Part shown: positions 17,412 to 24,867 of the stretch, in pieces | Layout of the letters: each line of letters starts with the position of its first letter | Numbering within the stretch: the stretch's first letter is position 1 | Notes under the pieces: model-generated | Told to the model about the DNA's origin: nothing | What the model saw: the letters and a program-made list of their open reading frames with translations, nothing else | Databases searched by the model: none | Position numbers and translations under genes: made by a program | NCBI GenBank assembly: GCA_016194285.1 | Contig: JACQBZ010000015.1 | Span: forward strand, 1-59,038 | DNA from: Nitrospirota bacterium | GTDB lineage: Bacteria > Nitrospirota > Nitrospiria > JACQBZ01 | Direction of reading: 5' to 3' | DNA length: 59,038 nt

Positions 17412-17630
17412 ATGGGCTGGATGATTTTCATGGGTCTGATCGCACTGGTCGTCGGCGGATTGCTGATCGCCGCGCCGGGCGCGTTGTTGAGGATGAGCGG
17501 GGAATTGAACCGCGTGGTGACCCGGATTGACGAGCAGGTCGTCAAGTATCGGATCGGTTTTGGAGTCAGCTTGATCCTGGCCGCGATATTCCTCTTCTTT
17601 TATGCTTACATGATGGGCCGTGCACGATAA
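17412..17630 (+). CDS. Small two-span inner-membrane protein
   Basis: 72 residues with an excellent ribosome-binding site (AAAGGAGGAAATC before the ATG). Two hydrophobic segments (about 2-26 and 48-67) are separated by an amphipathic charged stretch (GELNRVVTRIDEQVVKYR). I do not recognise a family. It lies between the pilus repeat protein and the MerR-like gene and is followed by a hairpin with a T run, so it probably closes the pilin transcript. Confidence 0.65.
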   Translation: MGWMIFMGLIALVVGGLLIAAPGALLRMSGELNRVVTRIDEQVVKYRIGFGVSLILAAIFLFFYAYMMGRAR

Positions 17631-17673
17631 AAGCGCCGGTTCCGAATCAGAGCCGGGTTAAAAATAAGTACGA

Positions 17674-17714
17674 GGCGGGGATCCAAGAGAGCGCTTGACA
17701 ATCCCGCCTTTTTT
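17674..17714 (+). terminator. Intrinsic terminator closing the pilin transcript, overlapping a promoter
   Basis: GGCGGG (17674-17679) can pair with CCCGCC (17703-17708), followed by a run of six T (17709-17714). The 23-base loop holds the TTGACA of the next promoter, so the descending arm and the T run lie in the -35/-10 spacer of the MerR-like gene. Confidence 0.5.
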
Positions 17715-17722
17715 GGTACACT
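17695..17722 (+). promoter_or_regulatory. Sigma-70-type promoter for the MerR-like gene and pilMNOPQ
   Basis: TTGACA (17695-17700), a 16-base spacer and TACACT (17717-17722) lie about 50 bases before the MerR-like start. The -35 is perfect. It is the only good promoter before pilM. Confidence 0.7.
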
Positions 17723-17772
17723 GAACCTTAGAAAAATAAATTTACAAATAGATTTATACACGAGATTCATAC

Positions 17773-18048
17773 ATGGACCGCGGGAATAAGACGATGAAAA
17801 CCGCCGAGATTCTGAAAAAAGTCGACATTCCTCGACACAAGCTCTACTACCTCGAACAGAAGGGATACATTACGCCCAAACGCGTTCCGATGGGCGATCT
17901 GGAGGCGCGTGAATATTCGGAAGAGGACACGCTAAAGATCATGCTGATCTGGAAATATCTTAAACGGGGGTTCAAGCACAAGACGGCCTATCAGAAGGCG
18001 ATCGAGGAGATGAAGGCAAGCGGTGCTTCGGTCCGCAGGTTGTTTTAA
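17773..18048 (+). CDS. MerR-family helix-turn-helix regulator lacking an effector domain
   Basis: 91 residues (70 or so from the second ATG at 17794). The helix-turn-helix and wing TAEILKKVDIPRHKLYYLEQKGYITPKRV followed by REYSEEDTLKIMLIWKYLKRGF is the standard MerR N-terminal DNA-binding half. The protein stops after about one helix, so there is no long dimerisation helix or metal/drug-binding domain. It is separated from pilM by 22 bases and shares its promoter, so local control of pilMNOPQ or of its own terminator-overlapped promoter is plausible. The ligand, if any, is unknown. Confidence 0.8.
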   Translation: MDRGNKTMKTAEILKKVDIPRHKLYYLEQKGYITPKRVPMGDLEAREYSEEDTLKIMLIWKYLKRGFKHKTAYQKAIEEMKASGASVRRLF

Positions 18049-18070
18049 TGGATGGCATTGGGTGGGGATC

Positions 18071-19174
18071 ATGAAAGGGTCTTTGCTGGCCTGGGTGAAA
18101 CCGAAGCGACATCTTCTCGGATTGGACATCGGCCGGAGCGCGATCAAGGTGGTCCAACTGGCCTCGACCCGGAAGGGTCTGGTTCTAAAATATGCCGGGC
18201 TGACCGAACGGCCGCCCATGGATCGAACCGCCCCACCCGATCAGGATGGAGGCGCCCCCCTGGCCCTTCATGACGTGTTGAAGGAAGGCCGACTCAAACG
18301 ACAGAAGATCGCGATCAATTTTGGCGGGCGCAACCCGATCATACGGTACATTTTGCTGCCGAAGATACCCAAAGATGAATTGGCGGAAGCGGTCCGTTGG
18401 GAAGCCAAGAAACTGATCCCGTTCCCGATCGAGGAGGCCGTGATGGATTATCTCATCGTCGGAGAAACTCAGGAGCGTGAGCTCAAACGGATCGAAGTGT
18501 TGTTGGTCGCAACCGAACGGACCGCCGTGATGAGCCAGATCGGGTCCCTCAAGCGGATCAACCTTCCCATTGTGGCGATGGACGTGAATCCCCTGGCCCT
18601 CTTCAATACCGTCAAATTGAATTACAAATCGGATCTGGATGAAAACCTCGTCTTCGTGGATATCGGTGCCGAGAAGATGGACATCAGTATCTCGAAACGG
18701 AGTGTATTACGGTTCACGCGAAATGTCCAGCTCGGAGGGGAAGATATTACGCAGGCGATCGCGCAGGGATTAGGGGTTGAACGGGAGGAGGCGGAGCAAC
18801 TGAAACGGCAAAAAGGGCTCTCCGGCGCAGGGGCGGGCGAAGGGGACGCCGGTCCGTCCAAGGATCAAAACGTACGGCGGCTCGAAATCATCAAGGCCGA
18901 GGTGGACCGGATGGTCCTGGAAACGCAACGATCCATGGATTACTACCGCGCCCAGTTCCGGGAAGGCTCGGTCAAAAAAATCGTGTTGATGGGCGGAGTC
19001 GGCCTCATGCCTGGATTCCAGGAATACTTTGCGTCCTATTTCGATGCCAATGTGGAATTAGACGACCCGTTCGCAGAAATCCTCTGCGATGAGACGGCAT
19101 TTCGAGAGATCCGGTTGATGGCACCCCGATTCTCAACCGGCGTGGGACTGGCCCTGAGGACGACGGATGTTTGA
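18071..19174 (+). CDS. pilM: Type IV pilus inner-membrane accessory protein PilM
   Basis: 367 residues from the ATG at 18071; the longer open frame overlaps the MerR-like gene. It is an actin-like (SHS2) cytoplasmic protein. Visible are the first phosphate loop LGLDIGRSAIKVVQL (about 16-30), LPKIPKDELAEAVRWEAKKLIPFPIEEAVMDY, the second phosphate motif VFVDIGAEKMDISI and the third LMGGVGLMPGFQEYF. PilM binds the N-terminal tail of PilN and links the motor to the alignment complex. It is followed by pilN, O, P and Q in canonical order. Confidence 0.94.
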   Translation: MKGSLLAWVKPKRHLLGLDIGRSAIKVVQLASTRKGLVLKYAGLTERPPMDRTAPPDQDGGAPLALHDVLKEGRLKRQKIAINFGGRNPIIRYILLPKIPKDELAEAVRWEAKKLIPFPIEEAVMDYLIVGETQERELKRIEVLLVATERTAVMSQIGSLKRINLPIVAMDVNPLALFNTVKLNYKSDLDENLVFVDIGAEKMDISISKRSVLRFTRNVQLGGEDITQAIAQGLGVEREEAEQLKRQKGLSGAGAGEGDAGPSKDQNVRRLEIIKAEVDRMVLETQRSMDYYRAQFREGSVKKIVLMGGVGLMPGFQEYFASYFDANVELDDPFAEILCDETAFREIRLMAPRFSTGVGLALRTTDV

Positions 19175-19204
19175 GAGAATAAGACCCTTGAGCGCGGAAG
19201 ATCC

Positions 19205-19804
19205 ATGAAGTCGCATATTAATTTAATGGCCCCCGAGATCCTATTTGGGGAGAAACCTTTCTCCTTCAAACAGAGGGCCGTTCCGATGGGCGTGGCCGGC
19301 GGTGTTATCCTTTTGGCTGTTTTTTCTTTAGGCTATATGTGGAAAGTGAACCTGCTGAAGAAAGAAGTGCGTGAGCTCACCGTTCAGCGGGACAAAACTC
19401 AACAGGAATTGGCCCGGCTCAACGGAGAGATCGGAAGCTTGGCCAAGGAGACGCAGGCCGGTCAGGAGGTCACGGCGCAGCAACTTGCGGCCATGAAGGA
19501 CCTCCTGAAAAACCGCATCCTTTGGTCGGACATCGTACGGGAAGTGAGCTTCCTTGTGCCGGACGGGGTCTGGCTGACGCGCGTAGAAAGCACGGATTCG
19601 AAATCCGGCGGCCTTTTACCCTCCTCAACCGAAGCCGGGCTTCGCTTTGTCGGCGTAGCCCAATCGCAGTCCGCCATCAACCTTTTTATTTCGGCCCTTG
19701 AGCGCTCTCCCCATTACGGGTATGTTTCATTGGTCTACGCTCAAAAGGGAGGTGGAGAGGGTGTGCAGGGGATGAGTTTTGAGTTGACGGCGAGTTTACG
19801 TTAA
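19205..19804 (+). CDS. pilN: Type IV pilus alignment protein PilN
   Basis: 199 residues, with GGAAG before the ATG. The short cytoplasmic N-terminus carries the PilM-binding INLMAPE motif (family consensus INLLPxR, here degenerate), then one membrane segment (about 28-47), a coiled coil (LLKKEVRELTVQRDKTQQELARL) and a ferredoxin-like periplasmic domain. PilN pairs with PilO to span the inner membrane. The gene sits 12 bases before pilO. Confidence 0.9.
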   Translation: MKSHINLMAPEILFGEKPFSFKQRAVPMGVAGGVILLAVFSLGYMWKVNLLKKEVRELTVQRDKTQQELARLNGEIGSLAKETQAGQEVTAQQLAAMKDLLKNRILWSDIVREVSFLVPDGVWLTRVESTDSKSGGLLPSSTEAGLRFVGVAQSQSAINLFISALERSPHYGYVSLVYAQKGGGEGVQGMSFELTASLR

Positions 19805-19816
19805 CCAAGGAAAGCC

Positions 19817-20407
19817 GTGGCGCTGACCGATTATCTTACAAAGCTGGACTTTAGCAAACTCACGATGCGCGAGCGCGGTCTGGCGGTCCTGACCCTCGGT
19901 GCTGTTTTATTCCTCTTTTTGAGCTATTTCATGATCCCGATGGTCCGGAGCGCAAAAAACCTGACGGTTCAAAGGGTTGCTCTCAAAGCCGAAATCGATC
20001 AAGGAATGACGCAGATCCCCTTGCTCCGGAAACGGGCCGAAGAACTTTATAACTCGTCACAGAGCAAAGAAGCAAGCGCCGAGTTTGCGGGAAAGGCGGG
20101 GGATCTGTTTCCGGGCGGAAGCCGGCTGTCGGTGCTGTTGGAGGAGATGACACGGCTGGCCCGTTTGCGGCAGATCGAGTTTGTATCGATTCGTCCGGAA
20201 TCCGTCGAGGATAAAGGGGCCTATCTCCAACTCACGCTTCAGATTGATGTCCAGTCCCGGTTTCGCGAATTGGGAGATTATCTCCTGATGCTGGAGAATT
20301 TGCCGCGCGCGGTCGTCGTGAAAGAGGTCAAAGTCGAGACTCGGCCCGACATCAACCCGTCCATTATGGCGCATTTGAAGACAATAACGTATCTGGGCAA
20401 GGAATGA
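19817..20407 (+). CDS. pilO: Type IV pilus alignment protein PilO
   Basis: 196 residues from the GTG at 19817, preceded by AAGGAAA. One membrane segment (about 22-45), a coiled coil and a periplasmic ferredoxin-like domain (about 100-190). It forms heterodimers with PilN and contacts PilP. Its TGA (20405-20407) is the first codon of a short GAGACG...GTGAGG repeat that also begins exactly at the nuoE stop. Confidence 0.9.
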   Translation: MALTDYLTKLDFSKLTMRERGLAVLTLGAVLFLFLSYFMIPMVRSAKNLTVQRVALKAEIDQGMTQIPLLRKRAEELYNSSQSKEASAEFAGKAGDLFPGGSRLSVLLEEMTRLARLRQIEFVSIRPESVEDKGAYLQLTLQIDVQSRFRELGDYLLMLENLPRAVVVKEVKVETRPDINPSIMAHLKTITYLGKE

Positions 20408-20441
20408 GACGCGAGGGGTAAGGCGTGAGGGGTGAGGGAGG
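20405..20441 (+). repeat. GAGACG...GTGAGG intergenic repeat, copy 1
   Basis: Starts at the TGA of pilO (TGAGACGCGAGGGGTAAGG, then GCGTGAGGGGTGAGGGAGG). It consists of degenerate 7-8 base units of the form AGG(G/C)GTGAGG. A second copy begins at the nuoE stop (42543). The last unit doubles as the ribosome-binding site of pilP. Confidence 0.7.
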
Positions 20442-20442
20442 A

Positions 20443-20835
20443 ATGGGGAATAAAGTGTTGAAGGTTGCATTTGCATTCATTCTCGCGGTCTGGCTGTTGA
20501 CGAATTTCCCTTCGTTCTTACGGGCCCAACCGCTTTCCGAGATCAATACCCAATGGCTGGAACGTCAAGAGAAAGCCCTGCAGTGGGGAAGGGATCCGTT
20601 TGTGCTTCCCAACCCATCGGCCGGTACGGGATCGGAGCCGGAGGGTGAGTTCCATCTCAGTGCGATTATCTATCGATCGGGACGGGGGGTGGCGATCATC
20701 AACAATAAGATTCTGCGAAAAGGTGATATGATTGAGGGAAGACAGATCACCGAGATCTTGGAGGATCGCGTGGTGCTGCAGGGGCCCGCAGGAGAAAAGG
20801 AACTGCGGGTCAATAAATTTGTATTAGGCCATTAG
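20443..20835 (+). CDS. pilP: Type IV pilus protein PilP
   Basis: 130 residues from the ATG at 20443 (GAGGGAGG upstream); a GTG at 20425 is possible but lies in repeat DNA. After a hydrophobic N-terminus (KVAFAFILAVWLLTNFPSFLRA) comes the RDPFVLP motif that opens the PilP domain, then a small beta-sandwich (about 65-128). PilP normally is a lipoprotein, but there is no lipobox cysteine here, so it is either a cleaved periplasmic protein or anchored by an uncleaved signal. It connects PilN/O to the PilQ secretin encoded next. Confidence 0.86.
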   Translation: MGNKVLKVAFAFILAVWLLTNFPSFLRAQPLSEINTQWLERQEKALQWGRDPFVLPNPSAGTGSEPEGEFHLSAIIYRSGRGVAIINNKILRKGDMIEGRQITEILEDRVVLQGPAGEKELRVNKFVLGH

Positions 20836-20853
20836 ACCTAAGAGGAGGTCTCC

Positions 20854-22275
20854 ATGGGGTGGGGGCGTCACAAAAAAACTGTTAGGATGATTTGGGTCCT
20901 GATCGTGATGGTTTGGATGACGAGCCATTCAATGGCCTCTGCGGCCGCGACCGGTCAGGGGACGATCAACGTTAAAAAGGAGTCCAATGACGCGGATGGA
21001 TCCATCTTTACCATGGAATTCCGGGATGCGGATCTGAAGGATGTCCTCCGGGCTTTGGGGCAGGAGGAAGGTTTCAATGTGATCATTGGGGAAGATATCA
21101 CCGGCCGGCTGACCTTGAGTTTCCAGCGGGTCACCGTTCGAGAAGCATTTGGTGCCATCCTTAAGATCAACAACCTTGTCTCGTTTCAGGATGGGACCAT
21201 CATCCGGGTCGTTAAATCGCCCTTTGCGGAGGGCGTAAATAATATGACGACGCAGATCATTCCAGTTAACTTCGGCGATGCCAAAGTGAACGCCGACTCC
21301 ATACGGAGTCTTTTGAGTAAACAGGGCAGCGTTTCGGTCGATTCACGGACCAATTCGCTGATTGTCCGTGATCTTCCGGATAACGTCGTCAAGATCGTGT
21401 CGATCATGAAAAGTCTCGATAGCCGAACGCCGGAAGTTCTGATCGAGGCGCGCATTGTGGAGGCCAGCACAAACTTTACACGGGAGCTCGGTATCCAGTG
21501 GGGCGGCAACTTTTCCAATCAGACGAATCGGGGAACCTATCAGGTGACCGGGGCCACGAGCAACCCCGGCGGTTCCGGTTCAACACCGTTGCCGCTGACC
21601 GGCGGCGCGGGATTGAGCGGCAACAACTTTGTGGTTAATCTACCCGCCACGGTCGCACAGGGGACAGGTGGAGCGCTCGGATTTACTTTTGGAAATGTGG
21701 CCAGTACCCGACAGTTGGATCTGCAGTTGTCGGCCATGGAAGATTCCGGTCACGGACGGATCCTGTCCAATCCCCGGGTGTTGACCATGGATAATAAAGA
21801 TGCCCTGATTTCAAGCGGGACGGAGATCTTTATCCAGAGCGCGGTTCTAAGCGGCTCGACCAGCACGGGAACCACCGGAACAACAAGTTCCGGAACATCG
21901 ACCGGGGCCACCGGCGTTGGCGGGTTAACCAAGATCGATGCAAAGCTGGAGCTGACGGTAAGGCCCCACATTACGCCGGACAACCAAGTGGTGATGCATG
22001 TGAAGGCCGATAAGAAAGAACCCGATTTCAACCGGGAGGTCCAGGGTATTCCGCCCCTATCGACCCGGACGGCCGAGACGGATCTGTTGGTCAAAGACGG
22101 TGAGACGATCGTCATCGGCGGTATCTATACTCGGAACGAGTCGGTGGACACCCAAGGGATACCGTTCCTGTCGCGGATCCCCATTCTGGGGTGGTTGTTT
22201 AAAAAAGAGAACAAAGTGGACAACCAAAGCGAGCTGATGATCTTTATCACACCGACGATCTACAAAGGAAGCTGA
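20854..22275 (+). CDS. pilQ: Type IV pilus secretin PilQ (short form)
   Basis: 473 residues, with AAGAGGAGG upstream. The signal peptide ends near SMASAAA. A secretin/TonB N-domain (ITMEFRDADLKDVLRALGQEEGFNVIIG) is followed by one secretin N1 domain (TTQIIPVNFGDAK...), then the secretin core with VEASTNFTRELGIQWGG, a Gly/Ser/Thr-rich loop (about 325-350) and the GIPFLSRIPILGWLFK...SELMIFITPTI gate and end motif. PilQ forms the outer-membrane pore for the fibre. The protein is shorter than most PilQ (about 700): the AMIN domains that bind peptidoglycan are absent. Confidence 0.92.
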   Translation: MGWGRHKKTVRMIWVLIVMVWMTSHSMASAAATGQGTINVKKESNDADGSIFTMEFRDADLKDVLRALGQEEGFNVIIGEDITGRLTLSFQRVTVREAFGAILKINNLVSFQDGTIIRVVKSPFAEGVNNMTTQIIPVNFGDAKVNADSIRSLLSKQGSVSVDSRTNSLIVRDLPDNVVKIVSIMKSLDSRTPEVLIEARIVEASTNFTRELGIQWGGNFSNQTNRGTYQVTGATSNPGGSGSTPLPLTGGAGLSGNNFVVNLPATVAQGTGGALGFTFGNVASTRQLDLQLSAMEDSGHGRILSNPRVLTMDNKDALISSGTEIFIQSAVLSGSTSTGTTGTTSSGTSTGATGVGGLTKIDAKLELTVRPHITPDNQVVMHVKADKKEPDFNREVQGIPPLSTRTAETDLLVKDGETIVIGGIYTRNESVDTQGIPFLSRIPILGWLFKKENKVDNQSELMIFITPTIYKGS

Positions 22276-22278
22276 TCC

Positions 22279-22596
22279 TTGCCGAAAGAGTTGGTCGTTT
22301 TGATCACGACCCCAACTTTCAAGGAAGCCCGTGCGATCGGGAAAAAACTGGTCGAGGAAAAACTGGCGGCCTGCGCCAATATCATCCCTCGGGTCGAGTC
22401 GGTATTCTTCTGGCAGGGCCGGATTCGTCAGGAGCGGGAATCCCTGATGGTTATTAAAACGCAGCGGTCTGTATTTGGACGCCTCATGAAGCGCGTTAAA
22501 TCCCTCCATCGTTATTCTGTTCCGGAGATTATTGCCCTGCCGATCACCCGGGGTTCGAAAGAGTACCTCCAGTGGATCCGTGAAACCACACGGTAG
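22279..22596 (+). CDS. cutA: Divalent-cation tolerance protein CutA
   Basis: 105 residues from a TTG at 22279, three bases after pilQ, with AAAGGAAG at the pilQ end as ribosome-binding site. The conserved CutA1 features are present: VLITTPTFKEARAIGKKLVEEKLAACANI, VESVFFWQGRI, MVIKTQRSVFGRLMKRVKSLHRYSVPEIIALPI and the closing YLQWI. CutA is a small trimeric ferredoxin-like protein linked to copper tolerance and protein stability; its reaction is unknown. It is co-transcribed with pilQ by position only. Confidence 0.9.
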   Translation: MPKELVVLITTPTFKEARAIGKKLVEEKLAACANIIPRVESVFFWQGRIRQERESLMVIKTQRSVFGRLMKRVKSLHRYSVPEIIALPITRGSKEYLQWIRETTR

Positions 22597-22610
22597 CGGT
22601 CCGACCCTTC

Positions 22611-23288
22611 ATGAAAGAAAAACCGCGGACAACCCGGCAACTTGAGGGGTATTATCGACGGCTGCTGAAAGCTTATGGTCCCCAGCATTGGTGGCCCGCG
22701 GACAGCCGGTTTGAAATCATGATCGGGGCGATCCTGACCCAAAATACCGCTTGGAGAAATGTGGAACGGGCCGTGGCCAATATAAAGCGGGAAGGACTCA
22801 TGACGCCGCGGGCGCTCCATCGAGTCTCCATGAGGCAATTGGCCGAAATGATCCGCCCATCCGGTTACTTCAGAGTCAAGGCCGGACGAATAAAGGCATT
22901 CGTACGATTTCTGATCCAACAGTATGAGGGCGATTTAAGACGCATGATGTCTGAACCGGTAGGCATCCTGCGTTCGAAACTGCTTTCCGTGAAAGGGATT
23001 GGGTCTGAAACGGCCGATTCGATTTTGTTGTATGCAGGGGATGTTCCGGTTTTTGTCATTGATGCCTACACGCGACGCGTGTTAAGCCGGCACCGATTGA
23101 TCCCCTCCAAGGTGTCGTACGATCGTCTGCAACGCTTTTTCATGGACCATCTTCAACCCCGTGCCGCTCTTTATAATGAATACCACGCCCTGTTGGTGAA
23201 GGTCGGTAAGGAGCATTGTAGACCCACGCCGGCCTGTCAGGGATGTCCTTTGAAGGTTTACCTAAACGGGAAACAGCCCAAGATATAG
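22611..23288 (+). CDS. Endonuclease III-like HhH-GPD DNA glycosylase (MagIII-like) lacking a full iron-sulfur motif
   Basis: 225 residues. It has the helix-hairpin-helix-GPD fold: FEIMIGAILTQNTAWRNVERAV, then the hairpin LLSVKGIGSETADSILLY followed by catalytic Asp in VFVIDAYTRRVLSR (Lys of KGIG and Asp of IDAYT are the catalytic pair). The C-terminus reads CRPTPACQGCPL: three cysteines, while endonuclease III has a C-x6-C-x2-C-x5-C cluster. The QNTAWRNVE segment is typical of the endonuclease III-domain group that includes 3-methyladenine glycosylase MagIII. Substrate is uncertain. It follows cutA after 14 bases. Confidence 0.85.
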   Translation: MKEKPRTTRQLEGYYRRLLKAYGPQHWWPADSRFEIMIGAILTQNTAWRNVERAVANIKREGLMTPRALHRVSMRQLAEMIRPSGYFRVKAGRIKAFVRFLIQQYEGDLRRMMSEPVGILRSKLLSVKGIGSETADSILLYAGDVPVFVIDAYTRRVLSRHRLIPSKVSYDRLQRFFMDHLQPRAALYNEYHALLVKVGKEHCRPTPACQGCPLKVYLNGKQPKI

Positions 23289-23427
23289 TAGAGATCAAAT
23301 AAAATCGTCTATATATGGTATTTTAAACTGTATTATTGTGCTTGCCGGAATCAGAATTTCTGCTATCTTAAATAAGTAAAGATGGATGCGAAATGGAAAA
23401 AGCGGTTCTAAAAAGAGCAAAAATTTC

Positions 23428-23456
23428 TTGACAAGCTTTTTGGGGTATGGTACCAT
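23428..23456 (+). promoter_or_regulatory. Sigma-70-type promoter for the M23 peptidase gene
   Basis: TTGACA (23428-23433), a 17-base spacer and TACCAT (23451-23456), 27 bases before the ATG of the peptidase gene. The -35 is perfect, and the upstream sequence is AT-rich. Confidence 0.7.
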
Positions 23457-23483
23457 CACCCCGCATTTTTGCGAGGTTACTAT

Positions 23484-24398
23484 ATGAAAACATTGAAGGA
23501 TTCGTACACGGTAATGATTATACCGACGCCCACCTCTAGGGCGTATCGATTCAGCTTAAGCAAGCAAGCCCTCAAGACTATTTTAGGAACCACGATCGTT
23601 GCGGCCGTTCTTCTACTGGTTTTTATTATTCAGTATTCTTATATGGTTCGTGATATGTGGGAGTTGAAGTCGCTCCGGAAAGAGACCAAGGCTCAGAAGA
23701 TTCAAATCCAGGCTTTCGCCTCTAACATTACCGATTTGCAAAAACAGATGACACGCATCAAGGATCTGGACACCAAGCTTCGGGTGATCACGGACATTGG
23801 TCCGCCGCCGGAAAACGACCAACTCAAAGGTATGGGTGGACCGGAAGAGCGCGGGGCGGATGCGGTTTCTGAAACCGGGAATGTGCAGCCGGAGGACCTC
23901 AGAAAGATGGATGAGAATCTCAACCGGCTCAAGTCGGATGCGGCGGTCCAAGAGTTAAGTTTCGAGGAACTGACGGAGGCTATGAAAGACCGACGTTCCT
24001 TGTGGGCGTCGACCCCTTCCATCTGGCCCGTTCGAGGGTGGTTGACATCGGGATTTGGAAATCGAATCTCTCCATTCACCGGAAGCGTTATGATGCACCA
24101 CGGGATCGATGTGGCTTCGCGTCGGGATACCCCGGTCATGGCCCCGGCCGGCGCCGTGGTCAGTTACGAAGGATTCGATAGCGGTCTCGGCAAGGTGGTT
24201 AAACTCAATCACGGTTACGGAATGCAGACGATCTACGGACACCTGTCCAAGGTGAACGTCCGGATCGGTCAAAAGGTTAAACGGGGAGACGTGATTGGTT
24301 TTGTCGGCAACACCGGATTGTCGACTGGTCCCCATTTGCATTACGAGGTCTACGTCAATAATGTCCCGGTCAATCCTCTGAGGTACATCCTCAATTAG
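23484..24398 (+). CDS. M23 family membrane-anchored peptidoglycan endopeptidase
   Basis: 304 residues from the ATG at 23484 (GAGG upstream; a TTG at 23469 is in frame but less likely). One membrane segment (about 34-57) is followed by a periplasmic coiled coil (LKSLRKETKAQKIQIQ...LQKQMTRIKDLDTKLRVI) and a C-terminal LytM/M23 domain (about 185-304). Zinc ligands are visible in HHGIDVAS and TGPHLHYEV. Proteins of this build cleave peptide cross-links or act as activators in cell-wall growth and division. It has its own promoter. Confidence 0.9.
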   Translation: MKTLKDSYTVMIIPTPTSRAYRFSLSKQALKTILGTTIVAAVLLLVFIIQYSYMVRDMWELKSLRKETKAQKIQIQAFASNITDLQKQMTRIKDLDTKLRVITDIGPPPENDQLKGMGGPEERGADAVSETGNVQPEDLRKMDENLNRLKSDAAVQELSFEELTEAMKDRRSLWASTPSIWPVRGWLTSGFGNRISPFTGSVMMHHGIDVASRRDTPVMAPAGAVVSYEGFDSGLGKVVKLNHGYGMQTIYGHLSKVNVRIGQKVKRGDVIGFVGNTGLSTGPHLHYEVYVNNVPVNPLRYILN

Positions 24399-24526
24399 TA
24401 CATTTCCATTTCATAGAATCGTTTTGGCGGGGAGCAGGTGGACTATTTTGCACGGCCCGCTTGCTCGATTATCCATAGCTGTTCCGGTTAGAGTTCCGGG
24501 GCGGATTGTAGGGAGGGGTCAGCGTA

Positions 24527-24730
24527 ATGAGTAAAGGAAAGGTGAAGTGGTTCAACGAGAAAAAAGGTTATGGGTTTATTGAACAAGAGGGCGGTGGAGA
24601 CGTCTTCGTCCATTTCTCGGCGATTCAGGGAGATGGATTTAAAACATTGACCGAGGGTCAGGAGGTGGAGTTTGATGTGGTGGATGGTAAAAAAGGTCCA
24701 CAGGCATCGAATGTGACAAAGGCGCAGTAA
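24527..24730 (+). CDS. cspA: Cold-shock domain protein
   Basis: 67 residues with GGGAGGGG upstream. The single cold-shock domain has both RNA-binding motifs, KGYGFI and DVFVHF, and the family opening [12 protein letters not shown]. Such proteins bind single-stranded RNA and DNA and melt RNA structure. The 128-base upstream gap contains repeated GTTCCGG sequences that could fold as a leader. A strong intrinsic terminator follows, so the gene is monocistronic. Confidence 0.96.
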   Translation: MSKGKVKWFNEKKGYGFIEQEGGGDVFVHFSAIQGDGFKTLTEGQEVEFDVVDGKKGPQASNVTKAQ

Positions 24731-24755
24731 CCAACCGTAGAGATGATGATTCCAT

Positions 24756-24794
24756 AAAACCCCGACAAGGCTTCCGCTTTGTCGGGGTTTTTTT
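24756..24794 (+). terminator. Intrinsic terminator after the cold-shock gene
   Basis: A perfect 13-bp stem, AAAACCCCGACAA (24756-24768) with TTGTCGGGGTTTT (24779-24791), and a T run to 24794. It separates the cold-shock gene from secA. Confidence 0.93.
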
Positions 24795-24867
24795 GTGTGA
24801 TAACCTTTTTGCGTGCCTTTTTAATGTTGTGGTATTATAATAGAACAATTTTTGAGCAGACGCCATC

